A stretch of DNA of 64,000 nucleotides from an uncultured Latescibacterota bacterium (GTDB lineage Bacteria > Latescibacterota > UBA2968): assembly GCA_958295785.1 (NCBI GenBank), contig OY282377.1, positions 820,394-884,393 on the forward strand, written 5' to 3'. Numbering within the stretch: the stretch's first letter is position 1; each line of letters opens with the position of its first letter. The notes under the pieces are model-generated. The model saw only the letters and a program-made list of their open reading frames with translations. It ran no database searches and was not told the DNA's origin. The position numbers and the translations under genes are program-made. This document shows, in pieces, positions 9,382-18,177 of this stretch.

Positions 9382-9791
9382 ACTAAATTGATTTTCTGTT
9401 GCCCTGATGCGATGCACTATGTTGCCAGCAAATGCTTCCTTTGACGTTACGCAGTCATTCAGAGAAGCCATGGCAAAATGCCATCCCAAAAGACCATCAG
9501 ATAAAACCATCACGCACAGCGCGCAAGTCCATCTCGCAACCCACCTCCCTTTTGCAACCCACCTTGCAGGCCAGCGCATGTCGTACTACTACAAAAGCGC
9601 TTTGCGCTGTGCCAGCCTCTCGGCGCATGAGAGCGGCATTTTTTGCCTACTTTTTTTTGCTGTTGAAAAAAAGTAGGTCGCCGAAGGCATCGAAGGCAAC
9701 AAACGATGCTGTAGGACCAAACGCTTGAGACAAGCAATGCATGATCTCTACGGAACGTCTGTTCCTCATTTCTCATTCATCCCTTTGGTAT
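9382..9791 (-). repeat. MITE-like dispersed repeat, copy A
   Basis: Copy A of the six-copy family, in the opposite orientation to the others. It really begins at 8282 (aatactaa), where IS701-like copy 1 is inserted. It contains the conserved GC hairpin, the T/A-rich palindrome CCTACTTTTTTTTGCTG...AAAAAAAGTAGG at about 9649-9678, and the GAACAGACGTTCC-type stretch. It ends at about 9791 with a shortened TTTGGTAT end. An ORF of 89 codons lies within; see the findings for why it is not called a gene. Confidence 0.85.
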
Positions 9792-9813
9792 AACAACTCC
9801 TCAGTCGTTTGAT

Positions 9814-11334
9814 TTACTTTTTCAGCACGAGTTCATAACACGCCGCTTCCCGATCATTTCGCACGAGCAAATAAGGCGCGGCAAACGCGGGGCTGTTCCA
9901 CGTATGGCTACTCAAAGCCGGAAAGCGCGCGCGTTCGCGGTATCCGAGCGGCGACGCATCCACGAGCGCGACCTCGCCGGATTCGGCCTGAATGAGCAAC
10001 AGATCGCCCACGAGAATGAGTTGCCCGTGTCCATAGCGACCCCGCTTCCATGCGCGTTGCTCATCGCTGAGATCCAAACAGGTCAGAACGCCATCGTCCA
10101 GCCCGTAAATATATCCGTCTTTGTGAACCACATTGGCAAACTTGGCTTTGAGGCGCGGGCTTTTCCATATCCGATTCGCGGTCCATTCCCCTCCATTGCT
10201 TTGGGCAACTTGAATCAACGCGCTCCCAACGCCATATCCCGTTGACACAAAGACCCTGTCCCCGGACAAGGGAATGGGCTGCGCCACATGTTGCGTCATC
10301 CCGCCGGTCCAGGGATAGGCCCATAGCAACGCGCCAGACATGGGATCGTGGCCCGCAACCTGCCCATGGTTAAAAATGAGCACCTGATCCATCCCCGCAA
10401 TCGCGGCCACACTCGGGGAACTGTGACCGGCTCTTGCGCGCCCACCGCCCCAAATAACGGCCCCGGTCTCGCGGTGATAGGCCATCAGCGATTGATCGTT
10501 TTGACCCCCCGGACTCACGATCACCTTCTCGCCCACCACCAGGGGCGAACCGCTCATGCCCCATTCCTTCACGCGCGCGCCGGTTTCTTTTACGGTATCG
10601 CGCGACCAAATTTCTCGGCCCGTGTCCAAATCGAGACACGCGAGTATCCCGGTCGCGCCAAACGCATAAACGCGATTTTTCGACACCGTGGGCGTGGCCC
10701 TCGGGCCAATGCCTGCTATCGCGGTTTCATAACGCGCCCGTACCCGGTGACGCCATTTTTCTTTTCCGGTCAACACATCGTAGCATACCACGGTTTCGTC
10801 TTCGCCCTGCTGTTCCTGCGTCAATGCGGATCGTCCCACAACGGCAAACGATGACCACGCCTCCCCAACCGGCACGCGCCAGAGGAGCTTGGGCGGATTT
10901 TGAATCCAATCAGATGCCAGTTCAGTGCCCCTTAAAATGCCATTGCGATCAGGCCCTAAAAACTGAGGATAGTCCATTTCGGGTTCGCCAGAAAATTTTC
11001 CCACCCCAGACACCGACGCAACAGAAGACCAACGCCACGCCACATGGGGCGCCAAATCACCCGTAAAACCGCGCAGTTGAACCAATGAAACGGTCAGGCC
11101 GATCAGGAGTGCCAGAACGCCCAATCCCCACAATCGGATTTTACCCCTTATTCGGGAAAACGCAAAGAACCAGAGACAGAGCAACATGAAACCGACCGCA
11201 CAGATGAGGATTGTCGGCATCACCTGCATCTGGCGATTCGGCCTGTCGGGAATCCAGATCATCGACAATCCAATAATCATCAACGCGCCGATCAAAACAG
11301 CCGGCCACCAGCGAATGGATTTTGGAATGGGCAC
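9814..11334 (-). CDS. Membrane-anchored PQQ-like beta-propeller protein
   Basis: 506 residues. The first about 100 residues hold three hydrophobic helices (IRWWPAVLIGALMIIGLSMI, a second near 36-58, a third near 68-88). The rest is a beta-propeller of PQQ/WD-type repeats: GPDRNGI, then repeated units such as LTGKEKWRHRV, DTGREIWSRD and ETGAVIWGGG. Proteins of this kind are common in Planctomycetes and related phyla as envelope-bound propellers, and most lack a proven dehydrogenase activity. No PQQ ligand set can be assigned by eye. The GTG start at 11334 follows AAAGGA. Function is unknown beyond the fold. Confidence 0.8.
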   Translation of the reverse strand: MPIPKSIRWWPAVLIGALMIIGLSMIWIPDRPNRQMQVMPTILICAVGFMLLCLWFFAFSRIRGKIRLWGLGVLALLIGLTVSLVQLRGFTGDLAPHVAWRWSSVASVSGVGKFSGEPEMDYPQFLGPDRNGILRGTELASDWIQNPPKLLWRVPVGEAWSSFAVVGRSALTQEQQGEDETVVCYDVLTGKEKWRHRVRARYETAIAGIGPRATPTVSKNRVYAFGATGILACLDLDTGREIWSRDTVKETGARVKEWGMSGSPLVVGEKVIVSPGGQNDQSLMAYHRETGAVIWGGGRARAGHSSPSVAAIAGMDQVLIFNHGQVAGHDPMSGALLWAYPWTGGMTQHVAQPIPLSGDRVFVSTGYGVGSALIQVAQSNGGEWTANRIWKSPRLKAKFANVVHKDGYIYGLDDGVLTCLDLSDEQRAWKRGRYGHGQLILVGDLLLIQAESGEVALVDASPLGYRERARFPALSSHTWNSPAFAAPYLLVRNDREAACYELVLKK

Positions 11335-11392
11335 AGTAGCGTCCTTTGTGTAAAGTGGAGAGTCCCCCGCCCCTCACTGCCCCACCGCGTGA

Positions 11393-11715
11393 GTTGCCTT
11401 CGATGCCTTCGGCGACCTACTTTTTTTCAACAGCAAAAAAAAGTAGGCAAAAAATGCCGCTCTCATGCGCCGAGAGGCTGGCACAGCGCAAATCGCTTTT
11501 GTAACAGAACGACATGCGCCGGCCTGCCAAGTGGGTTGCAAGATGGCTGTTAGTTGCGAGACAGCCTTGCGCGCTGTGCGCGATGGTTTTGTCTGATGGT
11601 CTTTTGGGATGGCCTGGTTGCAATGGCTTCTCTGAATGACTGCGTAAGGTCAAGGGGATCGCTTGCTGGCAACATATCGCATCACATCAGGCCAACTGAA
11701 AATTAATTTAGTATA
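11393..11715 (+). repeat. MITE-like dispersed repeat, copy B
   Basis: Copy B fills most of the gap between the propeller gene and the racemase-like gene. It begins near the GCCTTCGATGCCTTCGGCGA block, contains the palindrome CCTACTTTTTTT...AAAAAAAAGTAGG (11417-11448) and the GC hairpin, and ends with AATTAATTTAGTATAA (11701-11715). The outer left end seen in copies D and F is missing. Confidence 0.85.
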
Positions 11716-11749
11716 AGCGTGCATGACTGCGTTCTGACCGCTGACCGCT

Positions 11750-12877
11750 TTACACCGCGTACGCGATGGATCCATCCGCTCGCAGGGGGGTATGGACTCT
11801 GGTCAAGGGCGCGAAGGGCGCGCCCGGGATTTTGGCGTGGTCGAGTTCAACGCCAATGCCAGGGGCTTCGGGAAGGGGAATATATCCGCCTTCGCGTTTG
11901 TGCGCGCATTTGTACACCGCGTTGTGCTCGCGTTCGTCGTTTTTGGAATATTCCTGCGTGATGAAGTTGGGAATGCTGGCGTCGAGGTGAACCGATGCGG
12001 CGGTGCCCAAGGGGCTGAGAAAATTGTGCGTGACCACCGCGCAGTGATAGGATTCGGCTATGGCGGCGATTTTTTTGCAGTGGGTCAGGCCGCCTGCCAA
12101 CGCCACATCTGGGCGCACATATTGCGGGCCGCCGCGTTCCAAGAGTTCGCGAAATTCCCATATCGTGGTAAAACGCTCGCCATTGCCCAAGGGAACGGGC
12201 ATGCGTTTGGCAATGTCTGCTTGGGTGGTGATGGTGTCGATCTGAATGGGGTCTTCCATAAAGTAAAGGTGATAGGGTGTCAAAGCGTTGCCCAAAGCAA
12301 CGGCGACCATCGGGGTGAGCTTGCGGTGGACTTCCACGATGAGATCCACATCGGGGCCGGCGCCTTCGCGGGTAGCGGCGACAATTTCGACGGCGTTTTG
12401 AATGAGGCGCGATTGCGCTTGATTTTGATACCCGCCCGTAAGCGGATCGAATTTGATCGCGGTAAAACCCTCGGCAACCGCTGCTTTGGCATTGTCGTAC
12501 ATCGCTTCCGGCGTGGGGCCGCCAGCGAGCAGGTGCAAGCGGATTTTGTCGCGGCAGTTGCCGCCGAGCAATTCCCAGACGGGCACTTGAAAGTGTTTGC
12601 CTTTGATGTCGTAGAGGGCAATGTCGATGGCACTGACCGCGCCGCAAAGCGTTGTGCCGCGAAAGGGCGCCATGCGGTAGAGGTGTTGCCAATGGTGTTC
12701 GATACGCAGCGGATTTTGTCCGATGAGGTATTCTTTGAAGATGGCAACCACGCGCTCGACAGCTTCGGGATAGCCCCAACAAGCCGAGGTGCCAATGCCA
12801 GAGATGCCGCTGTCTGTGGTGAGACGCACGACATAGCTGTTGCCGAGGAGGAAGTGTTCGAGTTGGTCAATTTTCAT
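11750..12877 (-). CDS. Mandelate racemase/muconate lactonizing-type enzyme (enolase superfamily)
   Basis: 375 residues with an N-terminal capping domain and a C-terminal barrel of the enolase superfamily. Metal-ligand regions are visible: DLIVEVHRK, YFMEDPIQ, and NGERF with the following segment. The late HNFLSPLGT motif recalls the acid/base His region of sugar-acid dehydratases. The family abstracts a proton alpha to a carboxylate, and here a sugar-acid dehydratase is the likelier role than a true racemase. The start MKIDQLEHF at 12877 is chosen because GGGAGAT lies just upstream; 17 upstream codons in the open frame are not needed. An SDR gene is divergent from it. Confidence 0.88.
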   Translation of the reverse strand: MKIDQLEHFLLGNSYVVRLTTDSGISGIGTSACWGYPEAVERVVAIFKEYLIGQNPLRIEHHWQHLYRMAPFRGTTLCGAVSAIDIALYDIKGKHFQVPVWELLGGNCRDKIRLHLLAGGPTPEAMYDNAKAAVAEGFTAIKFDPLTGGYQNQAQSRLIQNAVEIVAATREGAGPDVDLIVEVHRKLTPMVAVALGNALTPYHLYFMEDPIQIDTITTQADIAKRMPVPLGNGERFTTIWEFRELLERGGPQYVRPDVALAGGLTHCKKIAAIAESYHCAVVTHNFLSPLGTAASVHLDASIPNFITQEYSKNDEREHNAVYKCAHKREGGYIPLPEAPGIGVELDHAKIPGAPFAPLTRVHTPLRADGSIAYAV

Positions 12878-13142
12878 TTTGATCTCCCAAGGTGACAGGG
12901 CACGTATGGACGAATAGGCGAACCCCAAAGTCAGTGGTCAGTCCGCCCCCACGCCAAACCAGTACAAACAATGGAGACGAATCGCAGCCCCCGTGCCCGC
13001 CCAATGGTGAACTAGCCTGAGCACTGGGAACGAGCAGTTGTACCCCGTTGCGGCGTTGTGGAATTTGCCCGTGCGTTGAGGGCTACATTTTTTATTTTAC
13101 GAGATGAAGTCGCAATAAGCAATCAAATACGAGGAGGGCGAG

Positions 13143-13901
13143 ATGCCAAATTTGCGGTTTGCAGCGAAAAAGGAACGGCGGGTGGCACTGGTTACGGGCG
13201 GGGCACGGGGCATTGGCGGGGCAACGGCCCTGCGAATTGCAGCGGAAGGGCGCGATGTCGCGATTGCCGATGTGTTGGCAAATGAGGGCGCAGAGATGGT
13301 CGCAAAAATTGAAGCGGTGGGACAGCGCGGCCTGTTCGTCAAGACCGATGTGACGGATGAGGCCGCGGTTCAGGCGTGTGTGGCGCGAACAGTGGAGATG
13401 TTTGGGCGGCTGGATATTTTGGTGTGTTGCGCCGGCATTTTGGGATGGGAGAAGCCGTTTTTTGAGCAACCTGTGGCGCAGTTTGACCGGGTGATGCGGA
13501 TCAATGTGTACGGCGTTTATCACTTTCATCAGGCCGCAATTCCCCACATGCTCAACGGAGGGTGGGGCCGCTGTGTGACAATCACATCGGGGGCGCGCAA
13601 TGGCAGTCCGAATCAGGTGCCGTATTCCGTGTCCAAAGGCGCGGTGTATTCCTTCATCGGCGCGTTGGGCAATGCCTATTGCAAAGCGGGGGTGTTTGTC
13701 AATGGCGTGGAACCCGGGCGCGCGTTGACAGAGATGGTCGTGCCGAGGTTTTCGCCCGCGTATATCGCCAATCCACCCGGTCAGGCGATGGGGCGATATT
13801 CCGATCCGGAGGAGGTCGCCGAGGTGATTGAGTTCTTGTGTTCCGAGCGCAACACCTATACGACGGGCTCGGTGTGGAGCGTGAAGGGCGGGAGGGGATA
13901 G
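13143..13901 (+). CDS. Short-chain dehydrogenase/reductase (SDR)
   Basis: 252 residues of classical SDR type. The NAD(P)-binding motif is TGGARGIGG near residue 19, NNAG is replaced by CCAGI near 97, and the catalytic residues are the S of TITSGA and YSVSK near 160. GAGGAGGGCGAG precedes ATG 13143. It stands alone between the divergent racemase-like gene and a convergent sulfatase gene, which suggests sugar or sugar-acid metabolism. Substrate unknown. Confidence 0.9.
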   Translation: MPNLRFAAKKERRVALVTGGARGIGGATALRIAAEGRDVAIADVLANEGAEMVAKIEAVGQRGLFVKTDVTDEAAVQACVARTVEMFGRLDILVCCAGILGWEKPFFEQPVAQFDRVMRINVYGVYHFHQAAIPHMLNGGWGRCVTITSGARNGSPNQVPYSVSKGAVYSFIGALGNAYCKAGVFVNGVEPGRALTEMVVPRFSPAYIANPPGQAMGRYSDPEEVAEVIEFLCSERNTYTTGSVWSVKGGRG

Positions 13902-13949
13902 GGAAGACGAGAGGGAATCCACGAAGGGACACTCAACTCGCCGTTGCCC

Positions 13950-15218
13950 CTACAAAGCACTGTGCCATGCGTTGAGGCGGGCGAGGAGGTCGTTGGTCAA
14001 CTCGGGTTTATCGCCTGCGATGTCGGTGGTTTCGTTGGGATCGATATCGAGATTGGACAGGTGAATTTCGTTTTTGTCGAGCAGGAGTTTGTAGCGGTTG
14101 TGCTGAATGGCGCGGGTTTCGCCTTTTTGTCCGCGCGTCCAAAAGAGGTCGGCGTGCGGCGAGGGCGCGTTGTCGGCGATCATGGGCAAAATGTCCATAC
14201 CGTCGAGTTGGTAGGCTTCGGGGTCGCTACCTGCGGCGGTGAGCATGGTGGGGAAGATGTCCATGCCAATGCCAATTTCGTCGATGGTCTTGCCGCCCTG
14301 AACGCGGGCAGGCCAACTCATCAGCGTGGGGACGCGGATGCCGCCTTCCCAAAGCGTGCCTTTGTGCCCGCGCAGGCCACCTGTGTCGCCGCCGGGAAAG
14401 GGAAGGGCTGTGCCATCGGTCCAATTGCGCGGCTCACGCGAAGGGCCGTGGTCGGGCTGAAAAAAGATGCAGGTGTTGTCAAAGAGGTCTAAGCGTTCGA
14501 GTTCGTCGAGGATTTTGCCCAAGGCGTCGTCCATCACCGCGAGCATGGCGGCCATGAGTTGCCGAGCGCGCGACAAGTGGGCAAAGCGTTCCATATACGC
14601 TTCGGGCGCGTGCATGGGATAGTGGGGCGTGTTAAAGGGGATGTACATAAAAAACGGACGCCCATCGCTTTTGGCTTTGTGGATGTGTTCAATGGCTTTG
14701 TCGCGCATGAGATCGACGAAATATTCGCCGTTGCGATACACTTCCCGGCCATCTTCCCAAAGATCGTGGCGCGCCTGTTGGCCCGAGGTCAGTGCCCAAT
14801 AGAACGTGTGGGAGTAGTAGTCGATACAGCCGTTTGTGAAGCCAAACCAGTGGTCAAAGCCGTGGTTGTGCGGCAAAAAAGGTTCGCGGTTGCCCAGGTG
14901 CCATTTGCCCGACATATAGGTCTGATAGCCCAATTTTTTGAGCGCGCGGGGAATGGTGGGCAAATCCGGCGACAGGCCAGCGGCATTGACGCCCACATTG
15001 CCGGGAATGCCCGCGGCAATGGGATATCGCCCGGTGAGAATGCCGCACCGCCCGGCCGAACAGATCGGCGCGTTGGAATACCATCGGGTGAGTTTTGCAC
15101 CCCGAGCCGCGATGCGGTCAAAATTGGGCGTTTGAAAATCGGTCGCGCCCATGCATGAGAGATCGCGGTGCCCGTGATCGTCGCTCATAAAGACGATGAA
15201 GTTGGGTTTGTCGGACAT
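13950..15218 (-). CDS. Sulfatase (arylsulfatase-type, formylglycine)
   Basis: 422 residues of the alkaline-phosphatase-like sulfatase family. The N-terminal metal motif is FMSDDHGHRD, and the formylglycine signature is CSAGR at residues 53-57 (C-x-A-x-R variant of C-x-P-x-R). GKWHLG lies near 108 and FFQPDHGPS near 270. Cys53 must be converted to formylglycine by a separate maturase, and none is in the window. The start at 15218 has AAAGGAA upstream; the open frame continues 18 codons further without support. No clear signal peptide is seen, although many relatives are exported. Confidence 0.92.
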   Translation of the reverse strand: MSDKPNFIVFMSDDHGHRDLSCMGATDFQTPNFDRIAARGAKLTRWYSNAPICSAGRCGILTGRYPIAAGIPGNVGVNAAGLSPDLPTIPRALKKLGYQTYMSGKWHLGNREPFLPHNHGFDHWFGFTNGCIDYYSHTFYWALTSGQQARHDLWEDGREVYRNGEYFVDLMRDKAIEHIHKAKSDGRPFFMYIPFNTPHYPMHAPEAYMERFAHLSRARQLMAAMLAVMDDALGKILDELERLDLFDNTCIFFQPDHGPSREPRNWTDGTALPFPGGDTGGLRGHKGTLWEGGIRVPTLMSWPARVQGGKTIDEIGIGMDIFPTMLTAAGSDPEAYQLDGMDILPMIADNAPSPHADLFWTRGQKGETRAIQHNRYKLLLDKNEIHLSNLDIDPNETTDIAGDKPELTNDLLARLNAWHSAL

Positions 15219-15367
15219 GGGCGTTCCTTTCTTCGGGCGGGCACAGGGCCGCGCTCCTGAAATGGGGTACAATTAGCCGTGGACATCGAAGTGCGTAGGG
15301 TTTGGGGGTGGTTGAGCGGAGACTGACCACTGACCACTTGGCGGCCAGGCCGGGGGCATCTGCTCGT

Positions 15368-15760
15368 CTATTCCAGATCGAGCGCGGCCGAGTTGATGCA
15401 ATAGCGCAGGCCCGTAGGGGCCGGGCCATCGTCGAAGATGTGCCCGAGGTGGGCATCGCAACGGGCGCAGGTAACTTCAATGCGGCGCATGCCAAAACTC
15501 AGGTCTTCGTGCTGGTTGATGCGGGCGGGGTCAATGGCGTCAAAAAAGCTGGGCCATCCGCAGTGCGAGTCGAATTTTTGGTTTGAGCGAAAGAGTTCCG
15601 CATGGCAACACACACAGCGGTACACGCCTTCATCGCGGCAGTCCCAATACATGCCGGTGAAGGCGCGTTCCGTGCCTTTTTGACGACAGACATAATACTG
15701 TTCGGACGTGAGTTGGGCGCGCCATTCTGCGTCTGTTTTGGTGATTTTTTTCTCTGACAT
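15368..15760 (-). CDS. msrB: Peptide-methionine (R)-S-oxide reductase
   Basis: 130 residues, full length for MsrB. It reduces methionine-R-sulfoxide in proteins. The zinc-binding pairs CVCC (near residue 48) and CARC (near 97) are present, with GWPSFF in between. The catalytic residue is Cys in RYCINSAAL near the C-terminus, not selenocysteine. It starts 16 bases after the end of the UGSC-type gene on the same strand and so is probably the third gene of that operon, which links it to a thiol/selenol redox function. Confidence 0.95.
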   Translation of the reverse strand: MSEKKITKTDAEWRAQLTSEQYYVCRQKGTERAFTGMYWDCRDEGVYRCVCCHAELFRSNQKFDSHCGWPSFFDAIDPARINQHEDLSFGMRRIEVTCARCDAHLGHIFDDGPAPTGLRYCINSAALDLE

Positions 15761-15776
15761 AAGTCATCCTCTTGTT

Positions 15777-16292
15777 TCACGTTGCGAGAACACCTCGCAA
15801 AATGCGTTCAATGGCAGCATCGGCAAGGGCCTGCATTTCTCTATCGGTGCGATCCTGAATGGGATGGGCGACAAAGACGCGGGCCGGATCAAATCCCAGC
15901 GCAACCGACTGGGCATCGGCGGCGTCGCGGAAGGGTTCGGATGCGACAAAGACGGTGGGAATGCCGCGCGCTTCCAAATGGGTCGTATCGTGCACACTGC
16001 ACGTTGTGCAAGACCCTCAATCGGCCAGGCCTTCGACGACCACGTCGCATTCGGCGGCGATTTGCTGCTGGAGTGCGATGGGCGCCGGGCGCGTGAACGT
16101 GGGTTTGACATAGCGGTTGACCGCATAGTTGCGCCGGGTCAAATGCGATGCGATGCGGTCGAGGAACACGTCGCCCCGGCTTTTGGAAATATCCAACAGT
16201 CCAATGGTCAATCCGTCCAGCGACCGGGGGCGTTTGACCCGTTCTCGGTGCGCCGATTTTTGTTCGGAAGTGGGATCGAGCAATTCGCTCAT
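15777..16292 (-). CDS. UGSC-type protein with an in-frame TGA, candidate selenoprotein
   Basis: Read through TGA at 16019-16017, the frame gives a 171-residue protein with position 92 in the string GLAD(U)GSCTTCSVHDT. That is the motif U/C-G-S-C that names the UGSC family of (seleno)proteins, found mainly in uncultivated bacteria. Both halves stay open in one frame, 91 codons before and 79 after. The second half (IPTVFVASEPFRDAADAQS...) continues the fold rather than starting a new one, so a nonsense mutation is less likely than recoding. A hairpin follows the TGA directly (separate entry). ATG 16292 overlaps the stop of the thioredoxin-like gene (ATGA). If TGA is read as stop, a 91-residue truncated product results. 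No sel genes lie in the window. Confidence 0.78.
15980..16019 (-). promoter_or_regulatory. Candidate bacterial SECIS element
   Basis: Immediately 3' of the TGA the transcript can fold as GGGUC (16016-16012) with GACCC (15984-15980), then an internal loop of 8 and 4 bases. Next comes CGUGCA (16003-15998) with UGCACG (15994-15989), closed by a GUG triloop. The apical loop lies about 20 bases after the UGA and starts with G, as in bacterial SECIS elements. The pairs are also coding, so comparison with relatives is needed. Confidence 0.65.
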
Positions 16293-17719
16293 GGCACAAT
16301 CTCCTTTGTGATGGGTTGGCTGCCGCCCCAACTGCTGATGATGGCAGAAAATAATCCCGCGTCTCCTCCTGCGCGAACAATGTGCAATGCGTTGTCTCGA
16401 AATTTGGGCATGGTTTCCTTTTCCTTTGTTCTCTCTTTTGAAATGCCTTCTGCAATGCCGCCCGCGCCTGCGATCAGTCCCGCAATCGGGATTTGGAGAT
16501 ATCGATTTAAGGTGTTGCGGAACCGGGCTTTTGACCATCCCGCGTCTGCATAGCGGCGGGTGTGTTCTGGCGAGATGACCAGCACGGGCGGCGGGCTGTT
16601 TGCGTGTTTGGGATGGCCGTCGGCTTTGAGGCAGGCGGCGAAAGACCGGCAAAGCGCGTCTGGATCTCGAGACGCTTGATCCATGACGGGGGTGACGCCG
16701 CTGCCTGCAAATAGCGTGACTGTGGATGCTTCGGGCGAAAATCCCCGTTCAACCGCGAGGGATTCCCAGGGCGAATCGCCTTCGCGTTCGGCAAAGCAAA
16801 AGGTGTATTTGCCCGGGTTGCCGAGCATGGCGCGATCAATGCCGCCGGGAACGCCGCCGCCGATGTTGCGAATCACGAGTTGCAGGGCGCGCCCGATAGT
16901 CGCATTGGCGCGGTTGCCCTGCCCGAGCGCGTTGATCCGCGCGTTCATGCCAATGTTGCGCGCAATCGGCCCATTGACCACAATCATCGGACCTGCAAAA
17001 AACGTGGTGGCGAGGAGGCCGTGCATGCCAAAGGCTTCTGCGAGGGCGGCTTCGACTGCGGCGAGCACCACGGGCAGGTATTCGGGTTTGCACCCGGCCA
17101 GGACCGCGTTGATGGCGACTTTTTCGACCGTACACGCGCTGTAATTGGGCGGTGTCATTCCCACCCCTTCATCGGGCGAGCGGGTCGTTCCCGTCAGCAT
17201 GTGCAAAATGCGTTCTTCAGTGGGCGGCACCACGGGCAGGCCATCGGTCCAACCGCGTTCAAAACACGCTTCGATTTCGTCTTCAAGCGCGCCGATAGCA
17301 ATGCGCCGGGCCGCGAGTTTGGTTTTGCCAAATTGGATGGCGAGTTTTTCGGGCACACCCGGTTCCGCGCTTTTCGATCCGCATCCGGGCAGAGAGCTGG
17401 GCAAGCTCGCGCCGAGATGCGTGCAGGCAGAGACGGATTCCCACTCGCCGCGATGCCAGCCAATGGCCCGCGCCACTTCTTTCCCATTTTCAAACCGCAA
17501 CAGGGTTGGAACGGTTTCGATACCGAGCCGATAAGAATGTGCCAAACTCGTGTCGTCAATCACCGTTGCAATCCCGCTGGGAAATTCGGGGTTGTCCTGC
17601 GTGTAAACCGCGAGCGCACTGGTCCGCTTTCCAAGTTGCCTGAGCACGGAGACAATGCGCGTGCAGGTCGGGCAGTCCTGTTTCACCACTGCAATTAAGC
17701 CATCGGGTCGTGTGCTCAT
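16289..17719 (-). CDS. Thioredoxin-like protein fused to a UGSC-associated domain
   Basis: 476 residues. Residues about 8-95 look like a thioredoxin-fold domain with the redox pair CPTC at 16-19 and a cis-Pro-like VPTL. From about 150 comes a long domain with GWTDGLPVVPPTEERI, NYSACTVEKVAINAVLAGC, and glycine-rich runs such as RNIGGGVPGGIDRAMLG. I recognise this second domain only as one that recurs beside UGSC proteins in uncultivated bacteria. The start at 17719 is chosen for AGGAGAAG upstream, eight bases away; the frame extends seven codons more. ATGA overlap with the UGSC gene shows translational coupling, which suggests the CPTC pair hands electrons to the selenoprotein. Confidence 0.7.
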   Translation of the reverse strand: MSTRPDGLIAVVKQDCPTCTRIVSVLRQLGKRTSALAVYTQDNPEFPSGIATVIDDTSLAHSYRLGIETVPTLLRFENGKEVARAIGWHRGEWESVSACTHLGASLPSSLPGCGSKSAEPGVPEKLAIQFGKTKLAARRIAIGALEDEIEACFERGWTDGLPVVPPTEERILHMLTGTTRSPDEGVGMTPPNYSACTVEKVAINAVLAGCKPEYLPVVLAAVEAALAEAFGMHGLLATTFFAGPMIVVNGPIARNIGMNARINALGQGNRANATIGRALQLVIRNIGGGVPGGIDRAMLGNPGKYTFCFAEREGDSPWESLAVERGFSPEASTVTLFAGSGVTPVMDQASRDPDALCRSFAACLKADGHPKHANSPPPVLVISPEHTRRYADAGWSKARFRNTLNRYLQIPIAGLIAGAGGIAEGISKERTKEKETMPKFRDNALHIVRAGGDAGLFSAIISSWGGSQPITKEIVP

Positions 17720-17944
17720 GTGTTCTTCTCCTGACTGCATTTCGGTAATTTAAGCTGTGTCGCATTTTCCGCAAAGGCAAAAGTACAGCGCACGCCAGCG
17801 TTTTACTCAACCGTGGGTTGTGGACTCGAAAACCCGTCATTACCTCCTTGACAAATGCGAAATATATCATTACTCAAAATACCGATGATTTTACAAAAGG
17901 GCTTGAAAGATCATCCATGAAAAACGCGGAGCGCGAGGGTGATT

Positions 17945-18173
17945 AATTACGGCGAAGGGTTGCAATGGGAGCTGCGCTGGCCTGCGAGGTTGGCTACATA
18001 ATCGCTGTGGGTTGCGAGACGGCCTTGCGCGCTGTGCGCGATGGGTTTATCGGAGGGTCTTTTGGGATGGCCTGGTTGCCATGGCTTCTCTGAATGACTG
18101 CATAACGTCAAGGGGATCATTGGCAGGTCGCATTCGCATCACATTAGGACAACAGCTATTCAATTTGGTATTA
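17945..18173 (+). repeat. MITE-like dispersed repeat, copy C (5' truncated)
   Basis: Only the right half of the element is present: the GGTTGCGAGACGGCCTTGCG block with the GC hairpin GCGCGCTGTGCGCG, the TCTCTGAATGACTGCATAACG block, and the right end TTCAATTTGGTATTA (18159-18173). It stops five bases before the ATG of the next gene. The 17720-17944 part of this 458-base gap is the leader of the UGSC operon and holds nothing else I can name. Confidence 0.8.
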
Positions 18174-18177
18174 CCCG

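Noticed and set aside
11792-12895. A 367-codon open frame on the plus strand opposite the racemase-like gene
   Set aside because: It is the shadow of the enolase-superfamily gene; the minus-strand protein has clear family motifs and this one has none.
17720-17870. A short protein starting MTGFRVHNPRLSK upstream of the UGSC operon
   Set aside because: AGGAGG is only two bases from the ATG, the frame runs into the thioredoxin-like gene, and no family is recognisable.
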